Assembly (NCBI RefSeq): GCF_000383595.1
Contig: NZ_KB911581.1
Span: 4,124,496 to 4,188,495, forward strand
Length of the DNA stretch: 64,000 nt
Source of the DNA: Streptomyces bottropensis ATCC 25435
GTDB lineage: Bacteria > Actinomycetota > Actinomycetes > Streptomycetales > Streptomycetaceae
Direction: 5' to 3'
Position numbers and translations under genes: made by a program. The notes under the pieces are model-generated. The model worked only from the letters and a program-made list of their open reading frames with translations, made no database searches and had not been told where the DNA came from. This document shows positions 7,589 through 15,261 of this stretch, piece by piece. Within the stretch, counting starts at the first letter, position 1, and each line of letters begins with the position of its first letter.

Positions 7589-8878
7589 TCAGGCGTCGGC
7601 CTCCGCGCCGACGGATGCCAGTGCCGTCGCCGGATCCCGTGCCGCCGGGCCCGCGGGCACCCACCGCCCCCGCTCCTTGCGATAGGGCCACCACCGGCCG
7701 TCCCGGCCCAGCCGCAGCTGGGCCGAGCCATCGACCACGGTCCAACGGTTACCCGCGGCGCGCAGCTCGGGCCGTTCGCCCTCCTCCCAGGCCGTCGCCA
7801 GAGCGGCACGCGCGCGTGCGAGCGAGTCCGCCGGTGGGTGCCACTCCTCGTCCAGGACGGCGAGCCCGGCCGCCCCGCCGTGACGCCAGGCCCGCACGGC
7901 CGGCTCCAGCCCTTCCCGGCCGCGCCCGGAGCCCTGACGAAGCCGTGCCATGATGCTCGGCCCCGGATCGCCGGAGGCCAGCCGCACCGCGTCCTGAGGG
8001 ACGGTCGGCTCCACGTCCGGGGGCTGTCGCTCGTGGCCGGGACGGAGGGCCTCGGCCAGCATCCGATGGGCTTCCCGGGCCGTCCGCGCCGCCAGGAACT
8101 CCAGCGCGGCAGGGTCCACCCCGGGCGCGGGCGGGGTTTCGGTGTGCAGGGAGGCCGGCAGACCGGGCTCTGCCGGCAGCGGGGGCGGCTCGGGCAGCGG
8201 CGGAAGGATCCCGCCCGCCGCGAACGCCTCGGCGGCGTCCAGCCCGTCCTGGTGGCTGCCCCGGAGACCTTCCGGAGCCGGCTGTTCGTCCGCGACCGCG
8301 GCGATGCTGCGCACCTGCAACTCGGCCAGGAGCGCACGCTCGGCGCGCCCCCGCATCAGCAGCAGGACGAACGGGTCCTGGTCCAGCAGCCGGGCCACCT
8401 GGTGGCAGAGGGCCGCGGTGTGGCCGCAGTGGTCCCAGGCACCGCAGTCGCACCGCGCCTCCAGATCACCGAGGCCGGGCAGCAGTTCGACCCCCGCGGC
8501 AGCGGCGTCCTCGACCAGATGTGGTGGCATCTCACGGTCGAGCAGAGCGGCGATGTGTCCGGCCCGCTCGACCGCCATGCCCACGAAACGGTGCCAGTGG
8601 TCCTCGGAGAGCTCCTGCAGCAGCACGTCGGCGCGGTGGGCGGTGCCGTCGCGGTCCTGGACGACCGCGGTGACGCGCCCGGGGCGCACCGAGACCGCGC
8701 CCACGGCTCCCGCGCGCGCGAGCCTGCGCCCCGCCTTGACCTGTTGCCCGTCCAGAGCCGACTCCTCCAGCGCGTTTAACCAGGCCCGGCCCCACCACGT
8801 CCGTGCCGGACCCCGCCCGGGAGCGGGAGCGGGCACCGTGAACGTGCGCTCGTCGTCGTGTCCCGTGCGTTCCGTCAT
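7589..8878 (-). CDS. SWIM zinc-finger protein coupled to a SNF2 helicase
   Basis: A 429-residue protein with a SWIM zinc finger at about residues 140-155 (CDCGAWDHCGHTAALCHQV, the CxC...CxH pattern). SWIM domains bind DNA or partner proteins. The ATG overlaps the stop of the upstream helicase gene in an ATGA, so the two are translationally coupled and probably form a complex. In many actinobacteria SWIM proteins accompany SNF2-type ATPases. Codon 34 is TTA (minus strand 8779-8777), which in Streptomyces needs the bldA tRNA. Translation may therefore be limited to developing cells. Confidence 0.85.
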   Translation of the reverse strand: MTERTGHDDERTFTVPAPAPGRGPARTWWGRAWLNALEESALDGQQVKAGRRLARAGAVGAVSVRPGRVTAVVQDRDGTAHRADVLLQELSEDHWHRFVGMAVERAGHIAALLDREMPPHLVEDAAAAGVELLPGLGDLEARCDCGAWDHCGHTAALCHQVARLLDQDPFVLLLMRGRAERALLAELQVRSIAAVADEQPAPEGLRGSHQDGLDAAEAFAAGGILPPLPEPPPLPAEPGLPASLHTETPPAPGVDPAALEFLAARTAREAHRMLAEALRPGHERQPPDVEPTVPQDAVRLASGDPGPSIMARLRQGSGRGREGLEPAVRAWRHGGAAGLAVLDEEWHPPADSLARARAALATAWEEGERPELRAAGNRWTVVDGSAQLRLGRDGRWWPYRKERGRWVPAGPAARDPATALASVGAEADA

Positions 8879-11739
8879 CGTGCGTCCCCTCGCAGCTCGA
8901 CCAGGTCGGCCAGTTCGACGTCGGACAACTCGGTCAGTGCCGTGTCGCCGCCCAGCACCGCGTCGGCCAACTCCCGCTTGCGCAGGAGCATCTCCGCGAT
9001 GCGGTCCTCGATCGTCCCTTCCGTGACCAGTCGGTGCACCTGCACCGGACGGGTCTGGCCGATGCGGTACGCCCGGTCCGTGGCCTGCGCCTCGACGGCC
9101 GGGTTCCACCAGCGGTCGTAGTGCACGACATGTTCGGCACGGGTCAGGTTCAGCCCCGTGCCGGCGGCCTTCAACGACAGCAGGAAGACGGGCACTTCGC
9201 CCTTCTGGAAGCGCTCGACCATCGCCTCGCGCTCGGTGACCGGTGTCCCGCCGTGCAGGAACAGCGTGGGCACACCGCGTGCCGCCAGATGACGTTCCAG
9301 GAGCCGTGCCATCCGGACGTACTGTGTGAACACCAGGACGCCCGTCCCTTCGGCGAGGATCGTGTCCAGCAGTTCGTCCAGCAGCTCCGTCTTCCCGGAT
9401 CTGCCCGCGATGCGTGGCCGTTCCTCCTTGAGGTACTGGGCCGGATGGTTGCAGATCTGCTTCAGCCCGGTCAGCAGCTTCACGATCAGTCCGCGGCGCG
9501 CCATGCCGTCGGCGTCGGCGATCTCCGCCATCGTCTCGCGGACCAACGCCTCGTACAGCCCGACCTGTTCCCTGGTGAGCGACACGGTCCGATCGGTCTC
9601 GGTCTTCGGCGGGAGCTCCGGCGCGATGCCCGGGTCCGACTTGCGTCGGCGCAACAGGAACGGCCGTACGAGGCGGGTGAGCCGCTCGGCCGCGACAGGA
9701 TCCCGGCTTCCTTCCATGGCCTGCGCGTACCGGGTGCGGAAGGTGCCGAGCGAGCCGAGGAGGCCCGGAGTGGTCCAGTCGAGGATCGCCCACAGTTCGG
9801 AGAGGTTGTTCTCCACCGGCGTACCGGTGAGCGCCACGCGCGCGCGTGCCCCGATCGTGCGCAGTTCCTTCGCCGTGGCCGAGTAGGGGTTCTTCACGTG
9901 CTGGGCCTCGTCCGCCACGACCATGCACCAGGACACGTCGGCCAGGCGGGACGCGTCGAGTCGCATCGTGCCGTAGGTGGTGAGGACGAACTCACCGTCG
10001 CCGAGCCCGTCCAGGCCGCGCACGGATCCGTGGAAGCGGCGCACGGGGACGCCCGGCGCGAACTTCTGGATCTCTCGCTGCCAGTTGCCCATGAGCGAGG
10101 CCGGACAGACGACGAGAGTGGGCCCGGCCGACGCGGGGTCCGCCTGCCGGTGCAGATGCAGCGCGATCAGGGTGATCGTCTTGCCCAGGCCCATGTCGTC
10201 GGCGAGACAGCCGCCGAGGCCGAGGGACGTCATCCGGGCCAGCCAGTCGAGGCCACGCAGCTGATAGTCCCGCAGTGTCCCGGCCAGCCCGGACGGCTGC
10301 CTGACCGGCACCTGCCTCTCGGGGTCCGACAGCCGCTCCCGGAGTGTCGCCAGCCACCCCGTGGGCCGCACGTCGACCATCCGGCCGTCGACCTCCGTGG
10401 AGCCCGTCAGAGCGGCGCCGAGCGCGTCGAGAGGCGACACCTTGTGGTCCCGCCGCGCACGCGCGTGGCGGATCTTTTCCGGGTCCACCAGGACCCACTG
10501 GTCGCGCAGCCGCACCAGGGGCCGGTTCGCCTCCGCCAGCTGGTCCAACTCCTGCCGGGTGAGCCGCTGGTCGCCCAGGGCGAACCACCAGTCGAGGGTG
10601 AGCAGTGCGTCGGAGGACAGGTACGACGGGGTGGCCGACGGCGCGGTCGCGGGGCCGTCCCGCTCGTCGCCGTCCGGTGGGCCGATGACCGCGCGGGCTG
10701 TCAGCCCGCGCGTCAGTTCCTTCGGCCAGTGCACGTCGACGCCGGCCGTTGCCAGCAGCCCGGCGCCCTCACCGAGCAGCTCGGCGACCTCCTCGTCGGC
10801 GAGTTCCACCACGTCCGGCACGGCTGCCGACAGCAACGGGGTGAGTGGCGGCCAGGCGCGGACCGCGCGGCGCAGCGCCGACAGGGCGTCCATCCGCGCG
10901 CGGGGGCCGAAGGGCCCGGTGGCGGCCCACACGGCGGAGGCGTCCGCGACGAGCGCCGGGTCGCTCACGCTGTGCACCTGCGGGACGGCGCGGAACGTCG
11001 GCTCGGCCCCGCCCGCCCCGTCGGCGCGGACCGAGGTGAGCCCCAGGACCTCGATGCGCAGCGAGACGCGGACCCCCGAGTCGTGCCCGGAGGCCACGTC
11101 CGCGGCCCAGGCACGTTGCTCGGGGACGTACTGGGGCTCACGTGCGGCGAAGGCGGGGCCGGCCGCCGCGATGCCGGCGGCCGGGGAGCGGGGCAGTGTG
11201 TCCATGACGGCGTCGAGGAACTCGCGCAGCAGCCGCTCCGGATCGGGCAGCCGCAACGGCTCGCCGAGGTCGACGGGCACCGCGTGTGCCTCGGGCGGCA
11301 TCGCGGCGGCCAGCTCCCTCACCCGGTCCACGTCCTGCGCGCGCAGCGGACCGGCCCGCCAGGCGTCATGGCCGCTCGCGGTCACACCGGGCAACAGCAG
11401 CCCGCGCGCGGCGAACTGCAGTGCCAGCACGGCAGCCGCGCCCCAGAACGCGGTCGCCCGGTCGGACTCCGTGGCAGCACGCCCGCGCGTGAGCACCGGC
11501 AGCGCGGCACGTACCGGGAGCGACACGGCGGGCACCGTCACCTGCCGGACGCCGTCACCGCCGGGCAGGACGACGGTCACCTCCCCGGTGGTGCCGTGGG
11601 CCACCGGGGGCGGCGCCGAGCCGTCCGTCCGCCAGAAGGACACGCGGCCGGTACGGGCGGGGTCCGCCGCGATGAAGACGGCGTGGCAGCGGGTCAGCTC
11701 GTCGATGTCGGAAGGAGATGCCACGGGGTTCGTCGGCAC
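8875..11739 (-). CDS. SNF2/DEAD-box helicase-like ATPase
   Basis: A 954-residue SWI2/SNF2-family ATPase. The long N-terminal part (about 1-450) is of the bacterial SNF2-associated type. The two RecA-like lobes follow: motif I DDMGLGKTIT near residue 512, motif II VVADEAQHVKN near 605, motif III ALTGTPVENN, and the C-terminal motif VI RAYRIGQTRPVQVHR near 880. It is expected to translocate on double-stranded DNA and remodel nucleoprotein rather than unwind strands. Its stop overlaps the start of the SWIM gene. An 18-bp palindrome lies in its upstream region (11824-11841). Confidence 0.9.
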   Translation of the reverse strand: MPTNPVASPSDIDELTRCHAVFIAADPARTGRVSFWRTDGSAPPPVAHGTTGEVTVVLPGGDGVRQVTVPAVSLPVRAALPVLTRGRAATESDRATAFWGAAAVLALQFAARGLLLPGVTASGHDAWRAGPLRAQDVDRVRELAAAMPPEAHAVPVDLGEPLRLPDPERLLREFLDAVMDTLPRSPAAGIAAAGPAFAAREPQYVPEQRAWAADVASGHDSGVRVSLRIEVLGLTSVRADGAGGAEPTFRAVPQVHSVSDPALVADASAVWAATGPFGPRARMDALSALRRAVRAWPPLTPLLSAAVPDVVELADEEVAELLGEGAGLLATAGVDVHWPKELTRGLTARAVIGPPDGDERDGPATAPSATPSYLSSDALLTLDWWFALGDQRLTRQELDQLAEANRPLVRLRDQWVLVDPEKIRHARARRDHKVSPLDALGAALTGSTEVDGRMVDVRPTGWLATLRERLSDPERQVPVRQPSGLAGTLRDYQLRGLDWLARMTSLGLGGCLADDMGLGKTITLIALHLHRQADPASAGPTLVVCPASLMGNWQREIQKFAPGVPVRRFHGSVRGLDGLGDGEFVLTTYGTMRLDASRLADVSWCMVVADEAQHVKNPYSATAKELRTIGARARVALTGTPVENNLSELWAILDWTTPGLLGSLGTFRTRYAQAMEGSRDPVAAERLTRLVRPFLLRRRKSDPGIAPELPPKTETDRTVSLTREQVGLYEALVRETMAEIADADGMARRGLIVKLLTGLKQICNHPAQYLKEERPRIAGRSGKTELLDELLDTILAEGTGVLVFTQYVRMARLLERHLAARGVPTLFLHGGTPVTEREAMVERFQKGEVPVFLLSLKAAGTGLNLTRAEHVVHYDRWWNPAVEAQATDRAYRIGQTRPVQVHRLVTEGTIEDRIAEMLLRKRELADAVLGGDTALTELSDVELADLVELRGDAR

Positions 11740-11823
11740 AGGGATATCGGACTCCTCAAATTTGACTACCTAGCCAGGATCGCCGAGGTTACCTCGCTTC
11801 AAACCTTGGACGGGTCCGCAATG

Positions 11824-11841
11824 AAGTGACGTGGGTCACTT
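11824..11841. promoter_or_regulatory. 18-bp palindrome upstream of the helicase operon
   Basis: AAGTGAC-GTGG-GTCACTT is a perfect 7-bp inverted repeat with a 4-bp centre. It sits 85 bp upstream of the helicase start and about 140 bp upstream of the divergent small membrane gene. It could be an operator for either. Confidence 0.45.
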
Positions 11842-11983
11842 TTGCCCGTCGGTGGTGAGGGCATCTCAGGGTTGTACGGGGGTTCGATTCAGGGGCGTGT
11901 CAGGGTCGTGGTCCGGAACCGCGGGGACTCCGCTCCCGTTTTCAGGACAGAGAGCGGCAATGGCCGCGAAGGAGGCGACCGAG

Positions 11984-12172
11984 ATGTCGAAGAGTACGAA
12001 GATCGTCGCGGGGGGTGCGGCCATCGGGATCGTCCTGCTGATCCTGTTGCCCTTCCCCTTCTGGGCCAATCTCCTGATAGTCCTGGGGATCCCCACGGCC
12101 GCGTACCTCGCGCTGGACCCCTCGCAGCGGCGCAGGCTGCGTCGGGTGGGCCGCAAGGAGATCGGCCGCTGA
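11984..12172 (+). CDS. Small two-helix membrane protein
   Basis: A 62-residue protein with two hydrophobic segments (IVAGGAAIGIVLLILLPF and FWANLLIVLGIPTAAYLAL) and a strongly basic tail (RRRLRRVGRKEIGR). The start is fixed by AAGGAGG at 11969-11975, 8 bp upstream; a longer upstream frame has no comparable site. The function is unknown. A strong hairpin follows its stop, so it appears to be a single-gene unit. Confidence 0.65.
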   Translation: MSKSTKIVAGGAAIGIVLLILLPFPFWANLLIVLGIPTAAYLALDPSQRRRLRRVGRKEIGR

Positions 12173-12176
12173 GTTC

Positions 12177-12202
12177 CCGCCGGCCCGCACGCGGGCCGGC
12201 GG
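12177..12202. terminator. Bidirectional terminator hairpin
   Basis: CCGCCGGCCCG-CACG-CGGGCCGGCGG is a perfect 11-bp stem with a 4-base loop. It lies exactly between the ends of two convergent genes. No U tract follows, as is normal in streptomycetes. Confidence 0.75.
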
Positions 12203-12212
12203 CACGTCCCGC

Positions 12213-13094
12213 TCAGTTGGGACGTACGGCGATCTTGTCGAGGGATTCCAGGAGGCCGGGCAGTTCCGGTCCCCGTCCCACCGGCAGGACTTCGCCGGGC
12301 TCCTCGTCGAGAAGGACGAACGCGATGTCGTCGGTCCTGGCCACCATCGACCAGCCGGGGCCGTCGGCTCGGAGTGTCCGGGCGTCGCCCGGCGCGAAGG
12401 AGGAGCGGACGCGCCCGAGGGGCGGCGGGGACTCCACATACGCGCGAGCCTCGGCGAGGACGCGACGGATGCCCGTGCGAGGGATGCCCTGGTCCTTGCC
12501 GGAGTCTGTCGCAGCCCCGGCCGTCGTCGCGTCACCTGACGCCGTCACGTCGCCCGTTGCCGCCCGGTCCGCGCCGTCCTGCCCGGCGAACGCGGCGTCG
12601 TCGATCTGCTCCCGCCACGTGGACCACTGCAGCGCGATCTCGTCGGCTCCCAGGCGCCGCTGGGCGGGACCCCAGGTGCCGGTGTCCGGCGGACTCAGCG
12701 GGGGCAGGTCCGAGACCTCCGGGTCGGGATCGTGCGGGGCGGGCACCCCCGGAGCCGCCACCGCCACGGCGAGGGGCCAGCCGGGCAACGCCGCCACGAC
12801 CGAGTGCTCATCGGGTGAGAGGTCGTACTCCATGCCGCAGTCCCATGACGCGATGGCCACGGCGACCAGCGACACGTCGTCCACCGCCACCGTCCAGCGG
12901 GCACCTTCGCCATCCTGCCCGAGGACGATTCCGTACCCGTCGGCGAGCGGGGCGAGACCGAGGGCCGCGCAGGCCTCCGGATAGTCGTCGCCCAGCACGC
13001 TGGGAAAGTTCGCGGGCGTGAGCAGTACCGCCGTCAGCACATACAGTGCGTCGTCGTCCCCGGCGGTGACGGCGTCGTCGTCCGTCCCGGCCAT
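12213..13094 (-). CDS. Conserved hypothetical protein
   Basis: A 293-residue acidic soluble protein that I do not recognise. The N-terminal half (about 15-110) looks like a compact domain (LYVLTAVLLTPANFPSVLG, then WTVAVDDVSLVAVAIASW). The middle (about 165-200) is a low-complexity Ala/Thr/Asp linker, and the C-terminus is a second ordered stretch ending DKIAVRPN. There is no signal peptide or membrane helix. Alternating regions of this kind occur in streptomycete proteins of unknown function. It is convergent with the small membrane gene and on the same strand as the next two genes. Confidence 0.6.
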   Translation of the reverse strand: MAGTDDDAVTAGDDDALYVLTAVLLTPANFPSVLGDDYPEACAALGLAPLADGYGIVLGQDGEGARWTVAVDDVSLVAVAIASWDCGMEYDLSPDEHSVVAALPGWPLAVAVAAPGVPAPHDPDPEVSDLPPLSPPDTGTWGPAQRRLGADEIALQWSTWREQIDDAAFAGQDGADRAATGDVTASGDATTAGAATDSGKDQGIPRTGIRRVLAEARAYVESPPPLGRVRSSFAPGDARTLRADGPGWSMVARTDDIAFVLLDEEPGEVLPVGRGPELPGLLESLDKIAVRPN

Positions 13095-13229
13095 GCCGGC
13101 CTCCCATTGCTCTCGCTCGTCCGTCGGCGCACCCTAATGCGCCCGACGTGCCCTTGTCACGAGCGGGTACCCGGTGCGGAGCCGCAGGTGTCCGGGTGGA
13201 CGGGGCGAATCGACCGAGACCCCACTCGT

Positions 13230-13526
13230 TCAGGCGGCGGGCAGCCCCAGAAGTGAGCGCGCCACCGTCTGCGGGGACTCGTCCCGCTCCCGCGCGAGTG
13301 CGATGACCGCCCGGCACGCCAGTTCGCTGACCCCGAACGACAGGGCCTCGGGCGACACCCAGGTCACTGCCTCGTCGACCTGGTCCTGGTCGTCCTCGGC
13401 GGACGCGGAGATGTAGACGGCGGCCGCCTCGAACAGGTTGTGCGTGCGTTTCGCCTCCTGCGCGGTGTTCTCGGTGCGCAACGAGTCGAAGAATCTACCG
13501 AAGGACTTGCGAACACTCTCGAACAT
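13230..13526 (-). CDS. Small conserved hypothetical protein
   Basis: A 98-residue protein. It has a basic amphipathic N-terminus (MFESVRKSFGRFFDSLR) and a hydrophilic acidic middle (EDDQDQVDEAV). The C-terminal part (CRAVIALARERDESPQTVA) is predicted helical. I see no recognised domain. It lies 135 bp downstream of nothing on its own strand and 154 bp from the methyltransferase stop, so it is probably transcribed alone. Confidence 0.5.
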   Translation of the reverse strand: MFESVRKSFGRFFDSLRTENTAQEAKRTHNLFEAAAVYISASAEDDQDQVDEAVTWVSPEALSFGVSELACRAVIALARERDESPQTVARSLLGLPAA

Positions 13527-13680
13527 ATGGGCTACATACCCCCTGTGTCGGTGTCACAGCCGTCCTCGACAACGTAGAGACGCGGTCGCGGTCGCAGAAG
13601 GGGGAGGGCGGACCGGAGCACGTGCGACCGGCACGTGCGGGACGCCGGGCGGATCGGGCCCACCCGGGCCGCCCCGGGGC

Positions 13681-14280
13681 TCAGTCCACGCGCGCGGCGA
13701 GTGCGAGGAATCGGGTGTCCTCGTCGGCGTACGACGTCATGCGCCAGCCCGCGGTGGCCAGCAGCGGCTGGAGGCTCTCCTCGGCCCGCAGGTCCTCCGG
13801 GGTGATCCGCCGCCCCTGCCGCGCCGCGAGCGCCGCCCGGCCGATGGGGTGGAAGAGCGCGAGCGTGCCGCCCGGCCGGACCACCCTCGCCAGCTCCCGC
13901 AGGTTCTCGGCCGGATGCGGAAGGTGTGCGACGAGGCCCGCGGCGAACACCGCGTCCAATGACTCCGTGCGCAGCGGCAGCGCGGCCACGTCGGCGAGCA
14001 GCAACTGCCCGTCGCGGCCCCGTCCGGCCCGTGCGGCGGCCTCCAGCATGGCGGGTGTCAGATCCGCCCCGAGCACCACTCCGGAGGGCCCCACGGCGTC
14101 GCGCAACGGCGTCAGGGCCCGGCCCGTGCCGCACCCCGCGTCCAGCACCCGGTCGCCCGCGCGCAGGCCGAGGTCGGCGACCGCGGCGGCGTAGGCGGGG
14201 CCGTCGTCGGGGAACCGGGTGTCCCAGTGCGCCGCCCGTGCCGTGAAGAACTCCTGGACATGTGTGTGGTCGTCACTCAT
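13681..14280 (-). CDS. Class I SAM-dependent methyltransferase
   Basis: A 199-residue Methyltransf_11-type enzyme. Motif I reads VLDAGCGTGRALTPL, motif II includes VLGADLTPAMLEAA, and post-motif blocks LLADVAALPLRTESLDAVF and RVVRPGGTLALFHPIG follow. The SAM-binding core is complete but nothing in the sequence fixes the methyl acceptor. The start is ambiguous: MSDDHTHV at 14280, or three codons upstream at 14289. It is divergent from the MHYT gene. Confidence 0.85.
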   Translation of the reverse strand: MSDDHTHVQEFFTARAAHWDTRFPDDGPAYAAAVADLGLRAGDRVLDAGCGTGRALTPLRDAVGPSGVVLGADLTPAMLEAAARAGRGRDGQLLLADVAALPLRTESLDAVFAAGLVAHLPHPAENLRELARVVRPGGTLALFHPIGRAALAARQGRRITPEDLRAEESLQPLLATAGWRMTSYADEDTRFLALAARVD

Positions 14281-14432
14281 GCCCCGCATGATCCCGCACC
14301 GGAACAGCCCAGAAGACGACGCACACGTTCAGGCGGCAGGCGATCGTTCCAGTGCATATATGCGCCACATTCCAGCACCTTTCGAAATGCGCCCCCTCCG
14401 TGCTCCCGTGCCCCCACTAGCGTCCCGGAGCC

Positions 14433-15209
14433 ATGGGACACCTGGACCACGCCACCTTCGGCTGGCTTACCCCCGCGCTGTCGTACGTCATGGCCTCCAT
14501 CGGCGCCGCGCTCGGCCTGCGCTGCACGGTCCGCGCACTCGGCACCACCGGCAGGTCCCGCCGCAACTGGCTCGTCACCGCGGCGTCGGCGATCGGCACC
14601 GGTATCTGGACCATGCACTTCGTGGCGATGCTCGGCTTCGGCGTCAGCGGGACCGAGATCCGTTACGACGTGCCGCTGACCATCCTGAGCCTCCTCGTCG
14701 CCATGATCGTGGTCTGCGGCGGAGTGTTCGCCGTCGGCCACAGCCGCGACCGGGGCCGGGCCCTCCTCCTGGGCGGGCTCGCCACCGGCCTCGGCGTCGC
14801 GAGCATGCACTACCTGGGCATGGCCGCCGTCCGACTGCACGGCGACGTGACCTACGACCCGGCACTGGTCGCGCTCTCCGTCGGGATCGCCGTGGTCGCC
14901 GCGACCGCCGCCCTATGGGCGGCGCTCAACATCGAGTCGCCCCTCGCTGTCACCGTCGCGTCCCTGGTCATGGGCGCGGCGGTGAGCAGCATGCACTACA
15001 CCGCCATGTGGGCGGTGCGGGTGGAGGTCACTCCGTCCGGGGCGGTCCTGCCCGGGGCCACGGCGATGCAGTTCATCTTCCCCCTCGCCGTCGGCCTCGG
15101 GTCCTACCTCTTCCTCACCTCGGCGTTCGTCGCGCTGTCGCCCACGGCAGGGGAGCGGGAGGCGTCCGCGTCGGCCCAACGGCCGGTCGAGAACGCCGCC
15201 GCCCACTAG
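14433..15209 (+). CDS. MHYT-domain integral membrane sensor protein
   Basis: A 258-residue membrane protein with about seven hydrophobic helices and three copies of the MHYT signature: WTMHFVAMLGF, ASMHYLGMAAV and SSMHYTAMWAV. MHYT domains are proposed to bind copper and sense oxygen, CO or NO. This protein has no output domain (no GGDEF, EAL or kinase), so it would have to signal through a partner. It ends 52 bp upstream of the conservon histidine kinase on the same strand, which makes that kinase an obvious candidate partner. A transcript shared with the conservon is possible. Confidence 0.9.
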   Translation: MGHLDHATFGWLTPALSYVMASIGAALGLRCTVRALGTTGRSRRNWLVTAASAIGTGIWTMHFVAMLGFGVSGTEIRYDVPLTILSLLVAMIVVCGGVFAVGHSRDRGRALLLGGLATGLGVASMHYLGMAAVRLHGDVTYDPALVALSVGIAVVAATAALWAALNIESPLAVTVASLVMGAAVSSMHYTAMWAVRVEVTPSGAVLPGATAMQFIFPLAVGLGSYLFLTSAFVALSPTAGEREASASAQRPVENAAAH

Positions 15210-15261
15210 CCGTGCGCCGGCCTTCCGTTCCCGCCCCCGAACCACTCCGATCGAGGAGGCC

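Noticed and set aside
7589..9928. A single 779-residue minus-strand protein covering the SWIM gene
   Set aside because: The upstream part is out of frame with the SNF2 helicase and antisense in character. The SWIM protein starts at 8878 in an ATGA overlap.
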